Positions 8,930 through 18,085 of a stretch of DNA of 64,000 bases are shown piece after piece (within the stretch, counting starts at the first letter, position 1; the number at the start of each line of letters is the position of its first letter). A program made the position numbers and the translations under genes. Origin of the DNA: Parabacteroides sp. (GTDB lineage: Bacteria; Bacteroidota; Bacteroidia; Bacteroidales; Tannerellaceae); the NCBI GenBank assembly GCA_020026285.1, contig JAHHQS010000003.1, positions 1-64,000 of the forward strand. Direction: 5' to 3'. Below the pieces are notes generated by a model, which made no database searches, was not told the DNA's origin, and saw nothing but the letters and a program-made list of their open reading frames with translations.

Positions 8930-10417
8930 ATGTATTTATTAGGATATGATATTGGCAGCTCTTCAGTTAAGGCAAGCTTAATTAATAGCGAAAGCGGTGA
9001 ATGTGTCTCTTCTGTTTTCTTTCCTAAATCAGAAGCGGAAATTATTGCTGTACATAGCGGATGGGCAGAACAACATCCGGAAGACTGGTGGAAAAATCTG
9101 AAACTTGCTACGGCTGCAGTAATGACAGAATCTAAAATTGATCCTAAAGATATTCTTTCTATTGGTATATCCTATCAGATGCATGGTCTGGTTTGTGTTG
9201 ACAAGAACCAGCAAGTATTACGTCCATCTATCATCTGGTGCGATTCACGTGCTGTAGAAATCGGACAGAAAGCATTCAATGATTTAGGTTCTGATTATTG
9301 TTTATCTCACCTTCTAAACTCTCCAGGAAACTTTACAGCTTCTAAATTAGCTTGGGTAAAACAGAATGAACCTGAATTATTCAGACAAATACATAAGATT
9401 ATGCTTCCTGGCGACTACATTGCTATGAAATTGAGCGGTTCTATCTGTACAACTGTCTCAGGTTTGTCTGAAGGTATGTTCTGGGACTTCCAGAAAGGAG
9501 GTTTGTCTGAAGAACTTTTACAATATTATGGTATAGATTCCTCTTTAATTGCAGACATCAAACCAACATTTGGTTATCAAGGAGAGGTTTCATCTGCCGC
9601 AGCTAAAGAATTAGGCTTGAGAGCAGGTATTCCTATTACCTACCGAGCAGGTGACCAGCCTAATAATGCTTTATCATTAAACGTTTTTAATCCGGGAGAG
9701 ATTGCTTCAACAGCAGGGACCTCCGGAGTGGTTTATGGTGTAAATGGAAAAATCAACTACGATCCAAAATCTCGAGTCAATACTTTTGCTCATGTCAATC
9801 ATACAGTTGAAGAACCTCGCCTGGGAGTTCTACTTTGTATTAATGGTACAGGTATTCTGAATTCATGGACACGTAAAATGGTCGGAAACGACGGAATCTC
9901 ATACAAACAGATGGATGATCTGGCTGCTGAAATACCAATCGGAAGTGAAGGAGTTCACATTCTTCCTTTCGGAAATGGTTCTGAACGTATGCTGGAGAAT
10001 CAGGAAATAGGCTGTTCTATTTCTAATGTAAACTTCAATCTTCATGATCGCCGTCATCTGATACGTGCTGCTCAGGAAGGAATCGTCTTCTCTTTTAAAT
10101 ACGGTATCGATATTATGGAAGGCATGGGAATCTCTGTCAAGAAGATTCATGCAGGTCGTGCCAATATGTTTCTAGGTCCAGTATTTCGTGACACATTAGC
10201 TGGAGTTACAGGAGCAACAATCGAATTATTCGATACTGACGGAGCAGCAGGAGCTGCTCGTGGTGGAGGATTAGGAGCAGGTGTTTATAAAAACACCGAA
10301 GAAGCTTTTGCTAATCTGAAACGAATCGATACGATCGAACCAGATTCTTCTAAGTCAGAAGCTTATGAAGTAGCTTATGAAGAATGGAAAGAAGAACTTG
10401 AATCAAGAACAAAATAA
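8930..10417 (+). CDS. xylB: Xylulokinase
   Basis: 495 aa, a FGGY-family carbohydrate kinase that phosphorylates D-xylulose to xylulose 5-phosphate. The N-terminal actin-like phosphate loop is LGYDIGSSSVKASLI; GDYIAMKLSG near 165 and the C-terminal ATP-binding stretch GAAGAARGGGLGAGVY near 440-455 are typical. The xylose assignment rests on the next gene, xylA, 34 bases downstream, and on xylE after it. It is the first gene of the operon, with the palindrome-rich promoter about 60 bases upstream. The whole operon reads rightward while aguAB reads away from it. Confidence 0.95.
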   Translation: MYLLGYDIGSSSVKASLINSESGECVSSVFFPKSEAEIIAVHSGWAEQHPEDWWKNLKLATAAVMTESKIDPKDILSIGISYQMHGLVCVDKNQQVLRPSIIWCDSRAVEIGQKAFNDLGSDYCLSHLLNSPGNFTASKLAWVKQNEPELFRQIHKIMLPGDYIAMKLSGSICTTVSGLSEGMFWDFQKGGLSEELLQYYGIDSSLIADIKPTFGYQGEVSSAAAKELGLRAGIPITYRAGDQPNNALSLNVFNPGEIASTAGTSGVVYGVNGKINYDPKSRVNTFAHVNHTVEEPRLGVLLCINGTGILNSWTRKMVGNDGISYKQMDDLAAEIPIGSEGVHILPFGNGSERMLENQEIGCSISNVNFNLHDRRHLIRAAQEGIVFSFKYGIDIMEGMGISVKKIHAGRANMFLGPVFRDTLAGVTGATIELFDTDGAAGAARGGGLGAGVYKNTEEAFANLKRIDTIEPDSSKSEAYEVAYEEWKEELESRTK

Positions 10418-10451
10418 AACAATTATAATAATCAATTAAAAATATAATATT

Positions 10452-11768
10452 ATGGCAACAAAAGAATTTTTTCCAGGTATCGGAAAAATCAAATTTGAAG
10501 GTAAAGACAGTAAGAATCCATTAGCTTTCCGTTACTATGATGCAGAAAAAGTAATCATGGGCAAGAAAATGAAAGACTGGTTGAAGTTTGCCATGGCTTG
10601 GTGGCATACTTTATGTGCTGAAGGTGCCGATCAATTTGGTGGCGGAACAAAAAAATTCCCTTGGAAAGTAAATCCTGACAAAATTCAGGCAGCTAAAGAT
10701 AAAATGGATGCAGGTTTCGAGTTTATGCAGAAGATCGGAATAGAATACTATTGTTTCCATGATATAGACTTATGCGACGAGGCTGACACTATTGAAGAAT
10801 ATGAAGCCAACTTGAAAGAAATCGTTGCATACGCAAAACAAAAACAAGCTGAAACAGGTATCAAATTGTTATGGGGTACTGCCAATGTATTCGGTCATAC
10901 CCGTTATATGAACGGTGCAGCTACAAATCCTGATTTCGACGTTGTCGCTCGTGCTGCTGTTCAAATCAAAAATGCTTTGGATGCGACTATTGAATTAGGA
11001 GGTACAAACTATGTATTCTGGGGTGGTCGTGAAGGTTACATGTCTTTATTGAACACAGATCAGAAACGCGAAAAAGAACATTTGGCTCAAATGTTGACTA
11101 TGGCTCGCGATTATGCTCGTGCTAAAGGATTCAAGGGAACATTCCTTGTCGAGCCAAAACCTATGGAACCGACAAAACATCAGTATGACGTAGATACTGA
11201 AACTGTTATCGGTTTCTTGAAAGCTCACAATCTGGATAAAGACTTCAAGGTTAATATCGAAGTAAATCACGCAACTTTGGCTGGTCATACATTCGAACAT
11301 GAATTGGCTGTTGCTGTTGACAACGACATGTTAGGCTCTATTGACGCAAACCGCGGCGATTATCAGAATGGTTGGGATACAGATCAGTTCCCTATCGATT
11401 CTTTCGAATTGACTCAGGCAATGATGCAGATTATCCGTAACGGTGGTTTCGTTAATGGCGGAACAAACTTCGATGCCAAGACTCGTCGTAATTCAACAGA
11501 CCTGGAAGATATCTTCATTGCTCACATCGCTGGTATGGATGCTATGGCTCGTGCCTTAGAAAGTGCAGCTCGTATTTTGGAAGAATCTCCATACAAACAG
11601 ATGGTGAAAGATCGTTATGCTTCATTCGATTCTGGCAAAGGCAAAGAATTTGAAGAAGGCAAGTTGACTATGGAAGACTTGGTTGCTTATGCAAAAGCCA
11701 ACGGTGAACCGAAACAGACTAGCGGCAAACAGGAATTGTATGAAGCTATCGTAAATATGTACTGCTAA
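10452..11768 (+). CDS. xylA: Xylose isomerase
   Basis: 438 aa, a group II xylose isomerase length. It interconverts D-xylose and D-xylulose in the cytoplasm with two divalent metal ions. Signatures seen are FHDIDLCDE (catalytic His and Asp), [26 protein letters not shown] (metal-binding Glu and Lys), [15 protein letters not shown] and [17 protein letters not shown] (metal-binding Asp residues). Codon use is more biased than in neighbours, as in highly expressed genes of this group (compare groEL). Between xylB and xylE, with 6 bases separating it from xylE. Confidence 0.97.
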   Translation: MATKEFFPGIGKIKFEGKDSKNPLAFRYYDAEKVIMGKKMKDWLKFAMAWWHTLCAEGADQFGGGTKKFPWKVNPDKIQAAKDKMDAGFEFMQKIGIEYYCFHDIDLCDEADTIEEYEANLKEIVAYAKQKQAETGIKLLWGTANVFGHTRYMNGAATNPDFDVVARAAVQIKNALDATIELGGTNYVFWGGREGYMSLLNTDQKREKEHLAQMLTMARDYARAKGFKGTFLVEPKPMEPTKHQYDVDTETVIGFLKAHNLDKDFKVNIEVNHATLAGHTFEHELAVAVDNDMLGSIDANRGDYQNGWDTDQFPIDSFELTQAMMQIIRNGGFVNGGTNFDAKTRRNSTDLEDIFIAHIAGMDAMARALESAARILEESPYKQMVKDRYASFDSGKGKEFEEGKLTMEDLVAYAKANGEPKQTSGKQELYEAIVNMYC

Positions 11769-11774
11769 TCAATC

Positions 11775-13229
11775 ATGAGTACAAAGACAGAAGGTAATAA
11801 ACTATATCTATATTCGATAACAATGGTCGCCGTAATAGGCGGCCTATTGTTTGGATATGATACAGCAGTAATATCCGGTGCAGAGAAAGGACTAGAGGCT
11901 TTCTTCCTTACTGCAACGGATTTTCAATATGACAAAGTAATGCACGGTATTACTTCATCAAGTGCATTATTAGGTTGTGTTATCGGAGGTGCTATCTCCG
12001 GTTATCTGGCTTCACTGCTTGGACGACGCAATTCCTTACGTCTTGCAGCCGTCTTATTCTTCATTTCAGCTTTAGGTTCTTTCTATCCGGAATTCTTGTT
12101 TTTGGAATATGGAAAAGCCAATCTAAGTCTTTTGATCACTTTCAATTTATATCGTGTCCTTGGAGGTATAGGCGTAGGACTCGCATCAGCTGTTTGTCCG
12201 ATGTACATTGCCGAGATTGCCCCTTCTGAAATACGTGGTACATTAGTTTCGTGTAACCAGTTTGCCATTATATTTGGTATGCTGGTCGTTTACTTTGTAA
12301 ACTTCATGATTTTAGGAGATCACACCAACCCGATTATACTGAAAGATGCAGCAACAGGCTTATTGTCATTAAGTCCTGAGTCAGATATGTGGACGGTTCA
12401 GCAAGGCTGGCGTTATATGTTTGTATCGGAAGCTGTTCCTGCCGGATTATTCGGACTTCTTTTATTTACCGTTCCAAAGACTCCTCGTTATTTGGTTATG
12501 ACCGGTAACGATGAAACTGCATTAGGTATTCTAGAAAAGATCAACGGAACAACCAAAGCAAAAGAAATACTGAATGATATCAAGGCTACCGCTACAGAAA
12601 AGACCGAAAAACTTATGACTTATGGTGTCACGGTTATCATTATCGGTATTCTTCTTTCCGTATTCCAGCAGGCAATTGGTATCAATGCCGTATTGTACTA
12701 TGCTCCCCGTATTTTCGAAAGCGCCGGAGCTGAAGGTGGTGGAATGATGCAGACAGTTATTATGGGTGTTGTCAATATCATATTTACGTTAGTGGCAATT
12801 CTAACTGTCGATCGTTTTGGCCGCAAGCCTTTACTGATTATTGGTTCTATCGGTATGGCCATTGGTGCATTCATGGTTGCATTCTGTGACCACCTGGCTA
12901 TTAAAGGTATTATACCTGTTTTATCTGTAATTGTATATGCAGCCTTCTTCATGATGTCATGGGGACCAATCTGCTGGGTATTGATTGCAGAAATCTTCCC
13001 AAATACCATTCGTGGCAAAGCGATTGCTATAGCTGTAGCTTTCCAATGGATATTTAATTATCTAGTGTCTTCTACATTCCCGGCATTGTACGATTTCAGT
13101 CCGATGTTCGCCTATAGTTTATATGGAATCATATGTGTAATAGCCGCAATCTTCGTATGGAGATGGGTCCCTGAAACTAAAGGAAAGACTTTGGAGGATA
13201 TGAATGCCCTGTGGAAGAGAAAATCATAA
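11775..13229 (+). CDS. xylE: D-xylose/proton symporter, MFS sugar porter
   Basis: 484 aa with about 12 membrane helices. The sugar porter family of the major facilitator superfamily is recognised from GGLLFGYDTAVISGA in helix 1, LLGRRNSLRLAA and DRFGRKPLL (the repeated loop 2-3 and 8-9 motifs), RVLGGIGVGLASAVCPMYIAEIAP in helix 4, QQAIGINAVLYYAP in helix 7 and PETKGKTLEDM at the C-terminal end. The place after xylB-xylA points to D-xylose uptake. An insertion of about 30 residues (GDHTNPIILKDAATG to the WTVQQGWRYMF helix) is normal for Bacteroidetes XylE. A terminator follows 20 bases after the stop. Confidence 0.95.
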   Translation: MSTKTEGNKLYLYSITMVAVIGGLLFGYDTAVISGAEKGLEAFFLTATDFQYDKVMHGITSSSALLGCVIGGAISGYLASLLGRRNSLRLAAVLFFISALGSFYPEFLFLEYGKANLSLLITFNLYRVLGGIGVGLASAVCPMYIAEIAPSEIRGTLVSCNQFAIIFGMLVVYFVNFMILGDHTNPIILKDAATGLLSLSPESDMWTVQQGWRYMFVSEAVPAGLFGLLLFTVPKTPRYLVMTGNDETALGILEKINGTTKAKEILNDIKATATEKTEKLMTYGVTVIIIGILLSVFQQAIGINAVLYYAPRIFESAGAEGGGMMQTVIMGVVNIIFTLVAILTVDRFGRKPLLIIGSIGMAIGAFMVAFCDHLAIKGIIPVLSVIVYAAFFMMSWGPICWVLIAEIFPNTIRGKAIAIAVAFQWIFNYLVSSTFPALYDFSPMFAYSLYGIICVIAAIFVWRWVPETKGKTLEDMNALWKRKS

Positions 13230-13248
13230 AAACCAATTCAAATTTTTT

Positions 13249-13283
13249 AGAAGTGGACTCGTTTCGGGTTCACTTCTTTTTTC
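13249..13283 (+). terminator. Terminator of xylB-xylA-xylE
   Basis: AGAAGTGGAC (13249-13258) pairs with GTTCACTTCT (13268-13277; one G-T pair) followed by TTTTTTC. Classic intrinsic terminator. Confidence 0.9.
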
Positions 13284-13353
13284 TTGATTCAGATCATTTT
13301 TCTGTTTTCCAGCCACAAGACACAACTAAATCAGAGTTAAACAGAAACAAAAA

Positions 13354-13386
13354 AAGAGAATCTGAAAATTCAGATTCTCTTACCTA
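13354..13386 (-). terminator. Terminator of the initiator tRNA gene
   Basis: AAGAGAATCTGAA (13354-13366) and TTCAGATTCTCTT (13369-13381) are perfect 13-base arms with an AA loop; on the minus strand a T run (TTTTTTTG) follows. It lies a few bases past the 3' end of the tRNA. Confidence 0.85.
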
Positions 13387-13387
13387 G

Positions 13388-13459
<72 letters not shown>

Positions 13460-13494
13460 ATATATCAACCAGCTTTCTTTCCTGATTGCGAGTG

Positions 13495-13526
13495 CAAAGG
13501 TATATAAGTTTTTCACCAATTCCAAA
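13495..13526 (-). promoter_or_regulatory. Promoter of tRNA-fMet
   Basis: Minus strand TTTG (13526-13523), 20 bases, TACCTTTG (13502-13495): a full Bacteroidetes sigma-ABfr promoter. Start of transcription near 13488, about 29 bases before the mature tRNA. Confidence 0.85.
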
Positions 13527-13629
13527 TATTTTAAACAGAATATTTTTTATTTACAGATCCAATTATCAATTATCTATTAAATATCAACACATTATATACA
13601 TAATTATTTTTCTCCTCAAAGAAGAAAAA

Positions 13630-14367
13630 TTACTTTTTCATACTATTCCGTTCCAAAAAATCCTCAAAAGCTTTTAGATAAGCGTCTGTTACATGAATAA
13701 CCTCATTCCCTATATAAATATTATTGTTACGATCAACAGAACGTATTTTGTCTAAAGCTACAATATAAGAACGATGAACTCTCATAAAAAGATCAGGAGG
13801 CAACATCTCTTCTAAAGCCTTCATTGTAAGCAATGTTATGAGAGGACGTTTTTCTCCTTCCATATAGAACATGACATAATCTTTCATTCCATTGATATAC
13901 AAAATTTTATTTATGTCTATACGGATTAATTCTCCATCCACTTTAATAAAGAAATTCTTTCGGTCACTGGCAGCCGCCTTCTGATTATTCTGAGAAGAAT
14001 TTTTTAGTTGAAACCATTCCTTGGCCTTTTCTACCGCCTGCAAAAATTTATTGTACCGAATTGGTTTCAGTAAAAAGTCCAAAGCATTTACTTCATAACT
14101 ATCAAAAGCATACTGCTTGAATGCTGTCGTAAAGATAATTCGAGTTTCAGAAGGAACCATCATAGAAAGCTCCATTCCATTCAGATCGGGCATTTGAATA
14201 TCCAGAAAGACCAGATGAACAAGATGCTCTTGAAGAAAATCCAAAGCTTCCATCGGATTAAGAAAACTACCACTCAATTCCAAAAAAGGAGTACGAGAAA
14301 CATAATTCTCCAATAAGCGAATAGCCAGAGGTTCATCATCAACAATAATACAAGTCAGTTTTTCCAT
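13630..14367 (-). CDS. LytTR-family response regulator
   Basis: 245 aa. Residues 1-120 are a receiver domain: acidic pair Asp10-Asp11, phosphoacceptor Asp56 (VFLDIQMPDLNG), Thr in FTTAFKQYA and Lys in LLKPI. Residues 140-240 form a LytTR DNA-binding domain (FIKVDGELIRIDINKILYI, MRVHRSYIVALDKI, VTDAYLKAFEDFL). It should be phosphorylated by the kinase encoded just upstream, whose frame it overlaps by 13 bases. LytTR proteins bind pairs of direct repeats about two helical turns apart; such a pair lies at 17968-18010, upstream of the first gene of this operon, so autoregulation is likely. Confidence 0.93.
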   Translation of the reverse strand: MEKLTCIIVDDEPLAIRLLENYVSRTPFLELSGSFLNPMEALDFLQEHLVHLVFLDIQMPDLNGMELSMMVPSETRIIFTTAFKQYAFDSYEVNALDFLLKPIRYNKFLQAVEKAKEWFQLKNSSQNNQKAAASDRKNFFIKVDGELIRIDINKILYINGMKDYVMFYMEGEKRPLITLLTMKALEEMLPPDLFMRVHRSYIVALDKIRSVDRNNNIYIGNEVIHVTDAYLKAFEDFLERNSMKK

Positions 14368-15398
14368 ATTTCGATACTCATTTTATATATTCCATCCTCC
14401 AGATTTTGTTCATAACTATAACAATCATGATATAAAAGTTCCAGACGTCTTTTCAAATTTTCTATACCAATACCAGAGCCACTACGATTATGATTGTCTT
14501 TCGGGAAATTACTATTCTTACAAGAGAAGGTAATCCTTCCGTTTTCCGTTCGAAGAGAAATATGAATAAATGAAGGATTACTACTTGAGACTCCATGTTT
14601 AAAAGCATTCTCCAAAGGAGAAAGGAAAAGCATGGGAGCTATTTCCAGCGTAGAATCCAACACCTGATAATTCGTTTTAATCTCCACATTATTACCACAT
14701 CTCAAACTCATCAGAGCTATATAATTCTCCATAAATTCTATTTCACCATGAAGAGGAACCATCTGATGTTTTGTTTCGTACAAAGCATACCTTAACAAAT
14801 CACTAAACTGACCTATCTTATCCTGAGCTTCGTCCGGATTAATTTGTACCAGACTTGATATATTATTTAATGTATTAAACAGGAAATGTGGATTCAGCTG
14901 ATTTTTAAGCCAGGCCAATTCCGCCTCCGTATGTTTTCTTTGTTCATCGAGCAGTTTTTCTTTCAAAGCGACTTTCTGTTCATAATATCTACGCCCGATA
15001 GCCAGTCCAATCATTGCTATATTCAGAATAGCCCATAGACCAACAAAAGAATAAGAACCAATCTTTGCAGCAAAACCATTTAATGTAGTAACAAAAGAAA
15101 TACGGCCTAAATCCGCAAAGATAATTTTCGCTACTTGCAGAATAACAAATGAAACCCGCTTGGTTACTTTATGCTTCTGACTAAATAACAGTTTAGGCAC
15201 TAATAAATAATAGTTTATAGCAAAAACGAACCAAAGAGCGAAAAAGATTCTTGACACCAACTTATTAACAACTCCTGAAACTTTTATATCCGGTTCCACA
15301 TGACTTGTTATCAAACTCCAGGTTGCTATAAACAAACCTAAAGTTAACATTTGAATAACGAAAAATCTTAAGCTCCGATTACTGATGATTTTTTTCAT
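14355..15398 (-). CDS. LytS/YehU-type sensor histidine kinase
   Basis: 347 aa. The N-terminal 135 residues hold about four membrane helices with almost no periplasmic domain, then a short coiled coil (EQKVALKEKLLDEQRKH) leads into a His_kinase (PF06580) domain with phosphoacceptor His171 in NPHFLFNTLNNI. An ATPase region follows with N box LENAFKHG and G motif GSGIGIENLKRRL. There is no obvious sensor domain, so it may sense through its membrane part or through the outer-membrane protein encoded 35 bases upstream. The partner regulator overlaps the 3' end. Confidence 0.92.
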   Translation of the reverse strand: MKKIISNRSLRFFVIQMLTLGLFIATWSLITSHVEPDIKVSGVVNKLVSRIFFALWFVFAINYYLLVPKLLFSQKHKVTKRVSFVILQVAKIIFADLGRISFVTTLNGFAAKIGSYSFVGLWAILNIAMIGLAIGRRYYEQKVALKEKLLDEQRKHTEAELAWLKNQLNPHFLFNTLNNISSLVQINPDEAQDKIGQFSDLLRYALYETKHQMVPLHGEIEFMENYIALMSLRCGNNVEIKTNYQVLDSTLEIAPMLFLSPLENAFKHGVSSSNPSFIHISLRTENGRITFSCKNSNFPKDNHNRSGSGIGIENLKRRLELLYHDCYSYEQNLEDGIYKMSIEIWKN

Positions 15399-15433
15399 AC
15401 TTTTATAGTAAACGTAGATAACAAATATGCAAG

Positions 15434-17902
15434 TTACATATTCTCGTAATTATTCATCACTTCACCCTGACTTTTTTCTTCATTAAAATCATTTTTTATT
15501 TTACTCGTATGTGTTTTGAATTTCTTCTTCGTATTTCCAAAATTATATGTTAGTGTTACACCAACCATTTGCATCGGAACAGCCGTATTTGAATACTGAT
15601 AATAATCATCACTGTGACTATAACTTTTTATTTTCATCTTGTCGCTGAATGGAGTTACAACCATCAGACTGACATTAAACTTATTATCCAGAAAACTCTT
15701 ATTTAAAGAAGCATTAAACATACTCATAGTTCCTGTATATCCCTGAAGTGTTTTACTACGACTTTTAGCGAAAGTACCAACACTCAATCGAAGATCCCAA
15801 GGCAAGGTCTGTTGGATATTAAAGAATCCGTTTGCCTGCCATCCACTATTTTCAAGACCTAACCGGGGAGACTGCATATCAACGTAACTGACAGAAGCAT
15901 TTACCAGAATACGTGTATCTTTTAATGGAGACCAACTCATGAATGTATTCAATCGGGTACTCCTATTCTCTACAATATTTCCATAAGTCGTATGAAGCAC
16001 CTGATCAGACATGACTGAATACTGAGCGATTTTATTATCACATATCGTTTGATTCAATGTCGTATTTATCATAAAATTGGGAGTAAAGTAATTAAAGACC
16101 AGTCCGATACTATGAGATTTCTCTGTATCCAAATTAGAATTACCATATTTTATGGAGGTCGGATTAGAATTATCTACATATGGATTCAAGTAAGAAATGC
16201 CCGGACGAGAAATTCGCATTCCATAATTAACTCCAATATTCATAGTCTGAGAAATGGCATACGATATACTTGCAGAAGGAACCAGATTCCCATAATTCTT
16301 ATCAAAATTTTCACCTGAACCCAACTTATAATCCACATTCTGCCATGTATATTCATAACGTAAACCAGCTTTAGTTCCTAACTTGCCAAAATGACCATCA
16401 TATTCCGCATAACCCGCAAGGATATCTTGAGAATCATCATAATTCACACTGTTTTTTTCATTAAACACCGGTTTATCATTATTCAAATCATAATATTTTG
16501 AATCAGAAGAATTACCACGAATAATATATTTCGCGCCCAAATTAAGGATATGTCCTTTTACCAGAGGCGTTGTATAATCGAACTGCAGCGTATGTTCCGT
16601 ACCTCGTGTATGTACATCTGAAAAACGATCAGATAAATCGAATGACAAAGAAGAGTCCCCTGTTACATCATCAAAAACAGATTTACTTTCGGTATCACGC
16701 GGACTCGTTGAATACAAATAACTGAAGGTTATCGAACTTGAACGATCCTTATTCAGGTAACGCTGATAATCAATTGCCGTATTAAAGTTCAGAGACTTAT
16801 TCTTGGTATGCGAGAAATTCCCATAAGAATAACCATCACCATACATTCCTCCTGTAAAAGATGTAACAGGATGAGAATTACTTCGCATCGAAAAGTCAGT
16901 AATACCCAACATGGCATTTAATGAACTTTGAGCATCCAGAACATATCCCAGACTTACATTTCCCATGGCAAAAGGAGCCTTCGAATCTGAAGAAAGTTGC
17001 TGATTCATGATCATATCTCCGTTAGTACTTGGCTGCGTACGAGTAATATAAGTTTCAGAACCATCCATTTTTCTAAAACTATACATTCCGTTCGCACTAT
17101 AAGTGAACTTATCCTGTTGTCCACTAATAAAAGCAGAAGTACGAGCACCACGATTATTACCTCCTACCGTAATATTTCCATTAAAACCGTTCAAGTCCTT
17201 ACTTTTTACAGACATTCTGTTCATCGTGATGTTCAATACTCCTGCCGTTCCTTCCGCGTCGTATTTTGATCCTGGGTTTGTTATAACTTCTATATTTTTG
17301 ACTGCTGAAGCAGGCATTGCCTTGAATATCTGCGAAGCATTCTGTGTCATCATCGGATTAGGTTTTCCATCCACATAAACTTTAAAAGAAGAAGAACCAT
17401 TTACAGTAATTTGATCCTGTCCGTCTACCACAACCATAGGAACTTTCCGAAGCATGTCAAGAATGGTATTTGATTTGGAATCAACATCATCCTCAATATT
17501 ATAAGTCATTTTATCTGTTTCCATTTTGACCAAAGGTTTATGAGCTACCACTTCTACGCCTCCTAAGGTTTTAGCATCATCAGAGATATACACGACACCT
17601 AAATCCAACTTTGGTTCTCCAGATAAAGTTACTGAACGACGTACTTCCTTCTTTCCTACAGAACTAAATGTTATTATAAATTCACCTTTACCTTCAACCT
17701 TTTGATTTATCTCACCATCAAGTCCTGTTGTTGACATGTAAACAGGTTTGTCTGTCTTTACCGACCGATACACACGTATAGTCGCATAAGGTTCCGTTTC
17801 ATTCGAAATAGAATCTCTCAAAACCCCACTGATAATTGTCTGTTGAGCAGAAACTGTCAAACAAAATAAACTGAACAGAAAGAAATAAATAACTCTTTTC
17901 AT
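15434..17902 (-). CDS. Outer-membrane beta-barrel receptor linked to a LytTR system
   Basis: 822 aa; paralogue of the protein at 153-2636. Signal peptide about residues 1-19 (ending VSAQ), an N-terminal Ig-like carboxypeptidase-regulatory domain, a plug-like region (VPMVVVDGQDQITVNGSS near 160) and a PF14905-type beta barrel. The C-terminus is charged (KKKFKTHTSKIKND...) rather than glycine-rich. It is the first gene of a three-gene unit with a LytS-like kinase and LytTR regulator, which suggests that the barrel is itself the regulated output or a partner in signal input. The ligand is unknown. No SusD-type lipoprotein is encoded beside it. Confidence 0.85.
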   Translation of the reverse strand: MKRVIYFFLFSLFCLTVSAQQTIISGVLRDSISNETEPYATIRVYRSVKTDKPVYMSTTGLDGEINQKVEGKGEFIITFSSVGKKEVRRSVTLSGEPKLDLGVVYISDDAKTLGGVEVVAHKPLVKMETDKMTYNIEDDVDSKSNTILDMLRKVPMVVVDGQDQITVNGSSSFKVYVDGKPNPMMTQNASQIFKAMPASAVKNIEVITNPGSKYDAEGTAGVLNITMNRMSVKSKDLNGFNGNITVGGNNRGARTSAFISGQQDKFTYSANGMYSFRKMDGSETYITRTQPSTNGDMIMNQQLSSDSKAPFAMGNVSLGYVLDAQSSLNAMLGITDFSMRSNSHPVTSFTGGMYGDGYSYGNFSHTKNKSLNFNTAIDYQRYLNKDRSSSITFSYLYSTSPRDTESKSVFDDVTGDSSLSFDLSDRFSDVHTRGTEHTLQFDYTTPLVKGHILNLGAKYIIRGNSSDSKYYDLNNDKPVFNEKNSVNYDDSQDILAGYAEYDGHFGKLGTKAGLRYEYTWQNVDYKLGSGENFDKNYGNLVPSASISYAISQTMNIGVNYGMRISRPGISYLNPYVDNSNPTSIKYGNSNLDTEKSHSIGLVFNYFTPNFMINTTLNQTICDNKIAQYSVMSDQVLHTTYGNIVENRSTRLNTFMSWSPLKDTRILVNASVSYVDMQSPRLGLENSGWQANGFFNIQQTLPWDLRLSVGTFAKSRSKTLQGYTGTMSMFNASLNKSFLDNKFNVSLMVVTPFSDKMKIKSYSHSDDYYQYSNTAVPMQMVGVTLTYNFGNTKKKFKTHTSKIKNDFNEEKSQGEVMNNYENM

Positions 17903-17933
17903 ACTTGTATCCTTGTTTCTAATAATTTTTATA

Positions 17934-17941
17934 CAAAAATA
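17934..17941 (-). promoter_or_regulatory. -7 box (TATTTTTG) of the barrel-kinase-regulator operon
   Basis: TAnnTTTG match on the minus strand with transcription start near 17927. There is no TTTG at the -33 position, as expected of a promoter that needs an activator; the direct repeats at 17968-18010 would lie at about -41 to -83. Confidence 0.5.
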
Positions 17942-17967
17942 GGAGTACGATCAAGACCTCTCATTTG

Positions 17968-18010
17968 TTTTTCGACGAGTCCCTATAAACTTTTCGACGA
18001 ATCCTATAAA
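17968..18010 (-). promoter_or_regulatory. Candidate LytTR binding site: 21-bp-period direct repeat
   Basis: On the minus strand two copies of TTTATAGG-(A/GAC)-TCGTCGAAAA follow each other with a 21-base period. Direct repeats about two helical turns apart are the known site form of LytTR regulators such as AgrA. The place, upstream of a promoter without a -33 box and in the operon coding for a LytTR protein, fits an activator site. Confidence 0.6.
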
Positions 18011-18016
18011 AACAAA

Positions 18017-18048
18017 GAATCCTCACTCTAATAATAGAATGAGGATTC
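18017..18048 (-). terminator. Terminator of the ABC exporter genes
   Basis: GAATCCTCA (18017-18025) / TGAGGATTC (18040-18048), followed on the minus strand by TTTGTTTTTAT. It is about 40 bases past the stop of the permease gene. Confidence 0.8.
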
Positions 18049-18085
18049 CTTATTTATCAATTGGTATATATCAATTTCTGACAGA

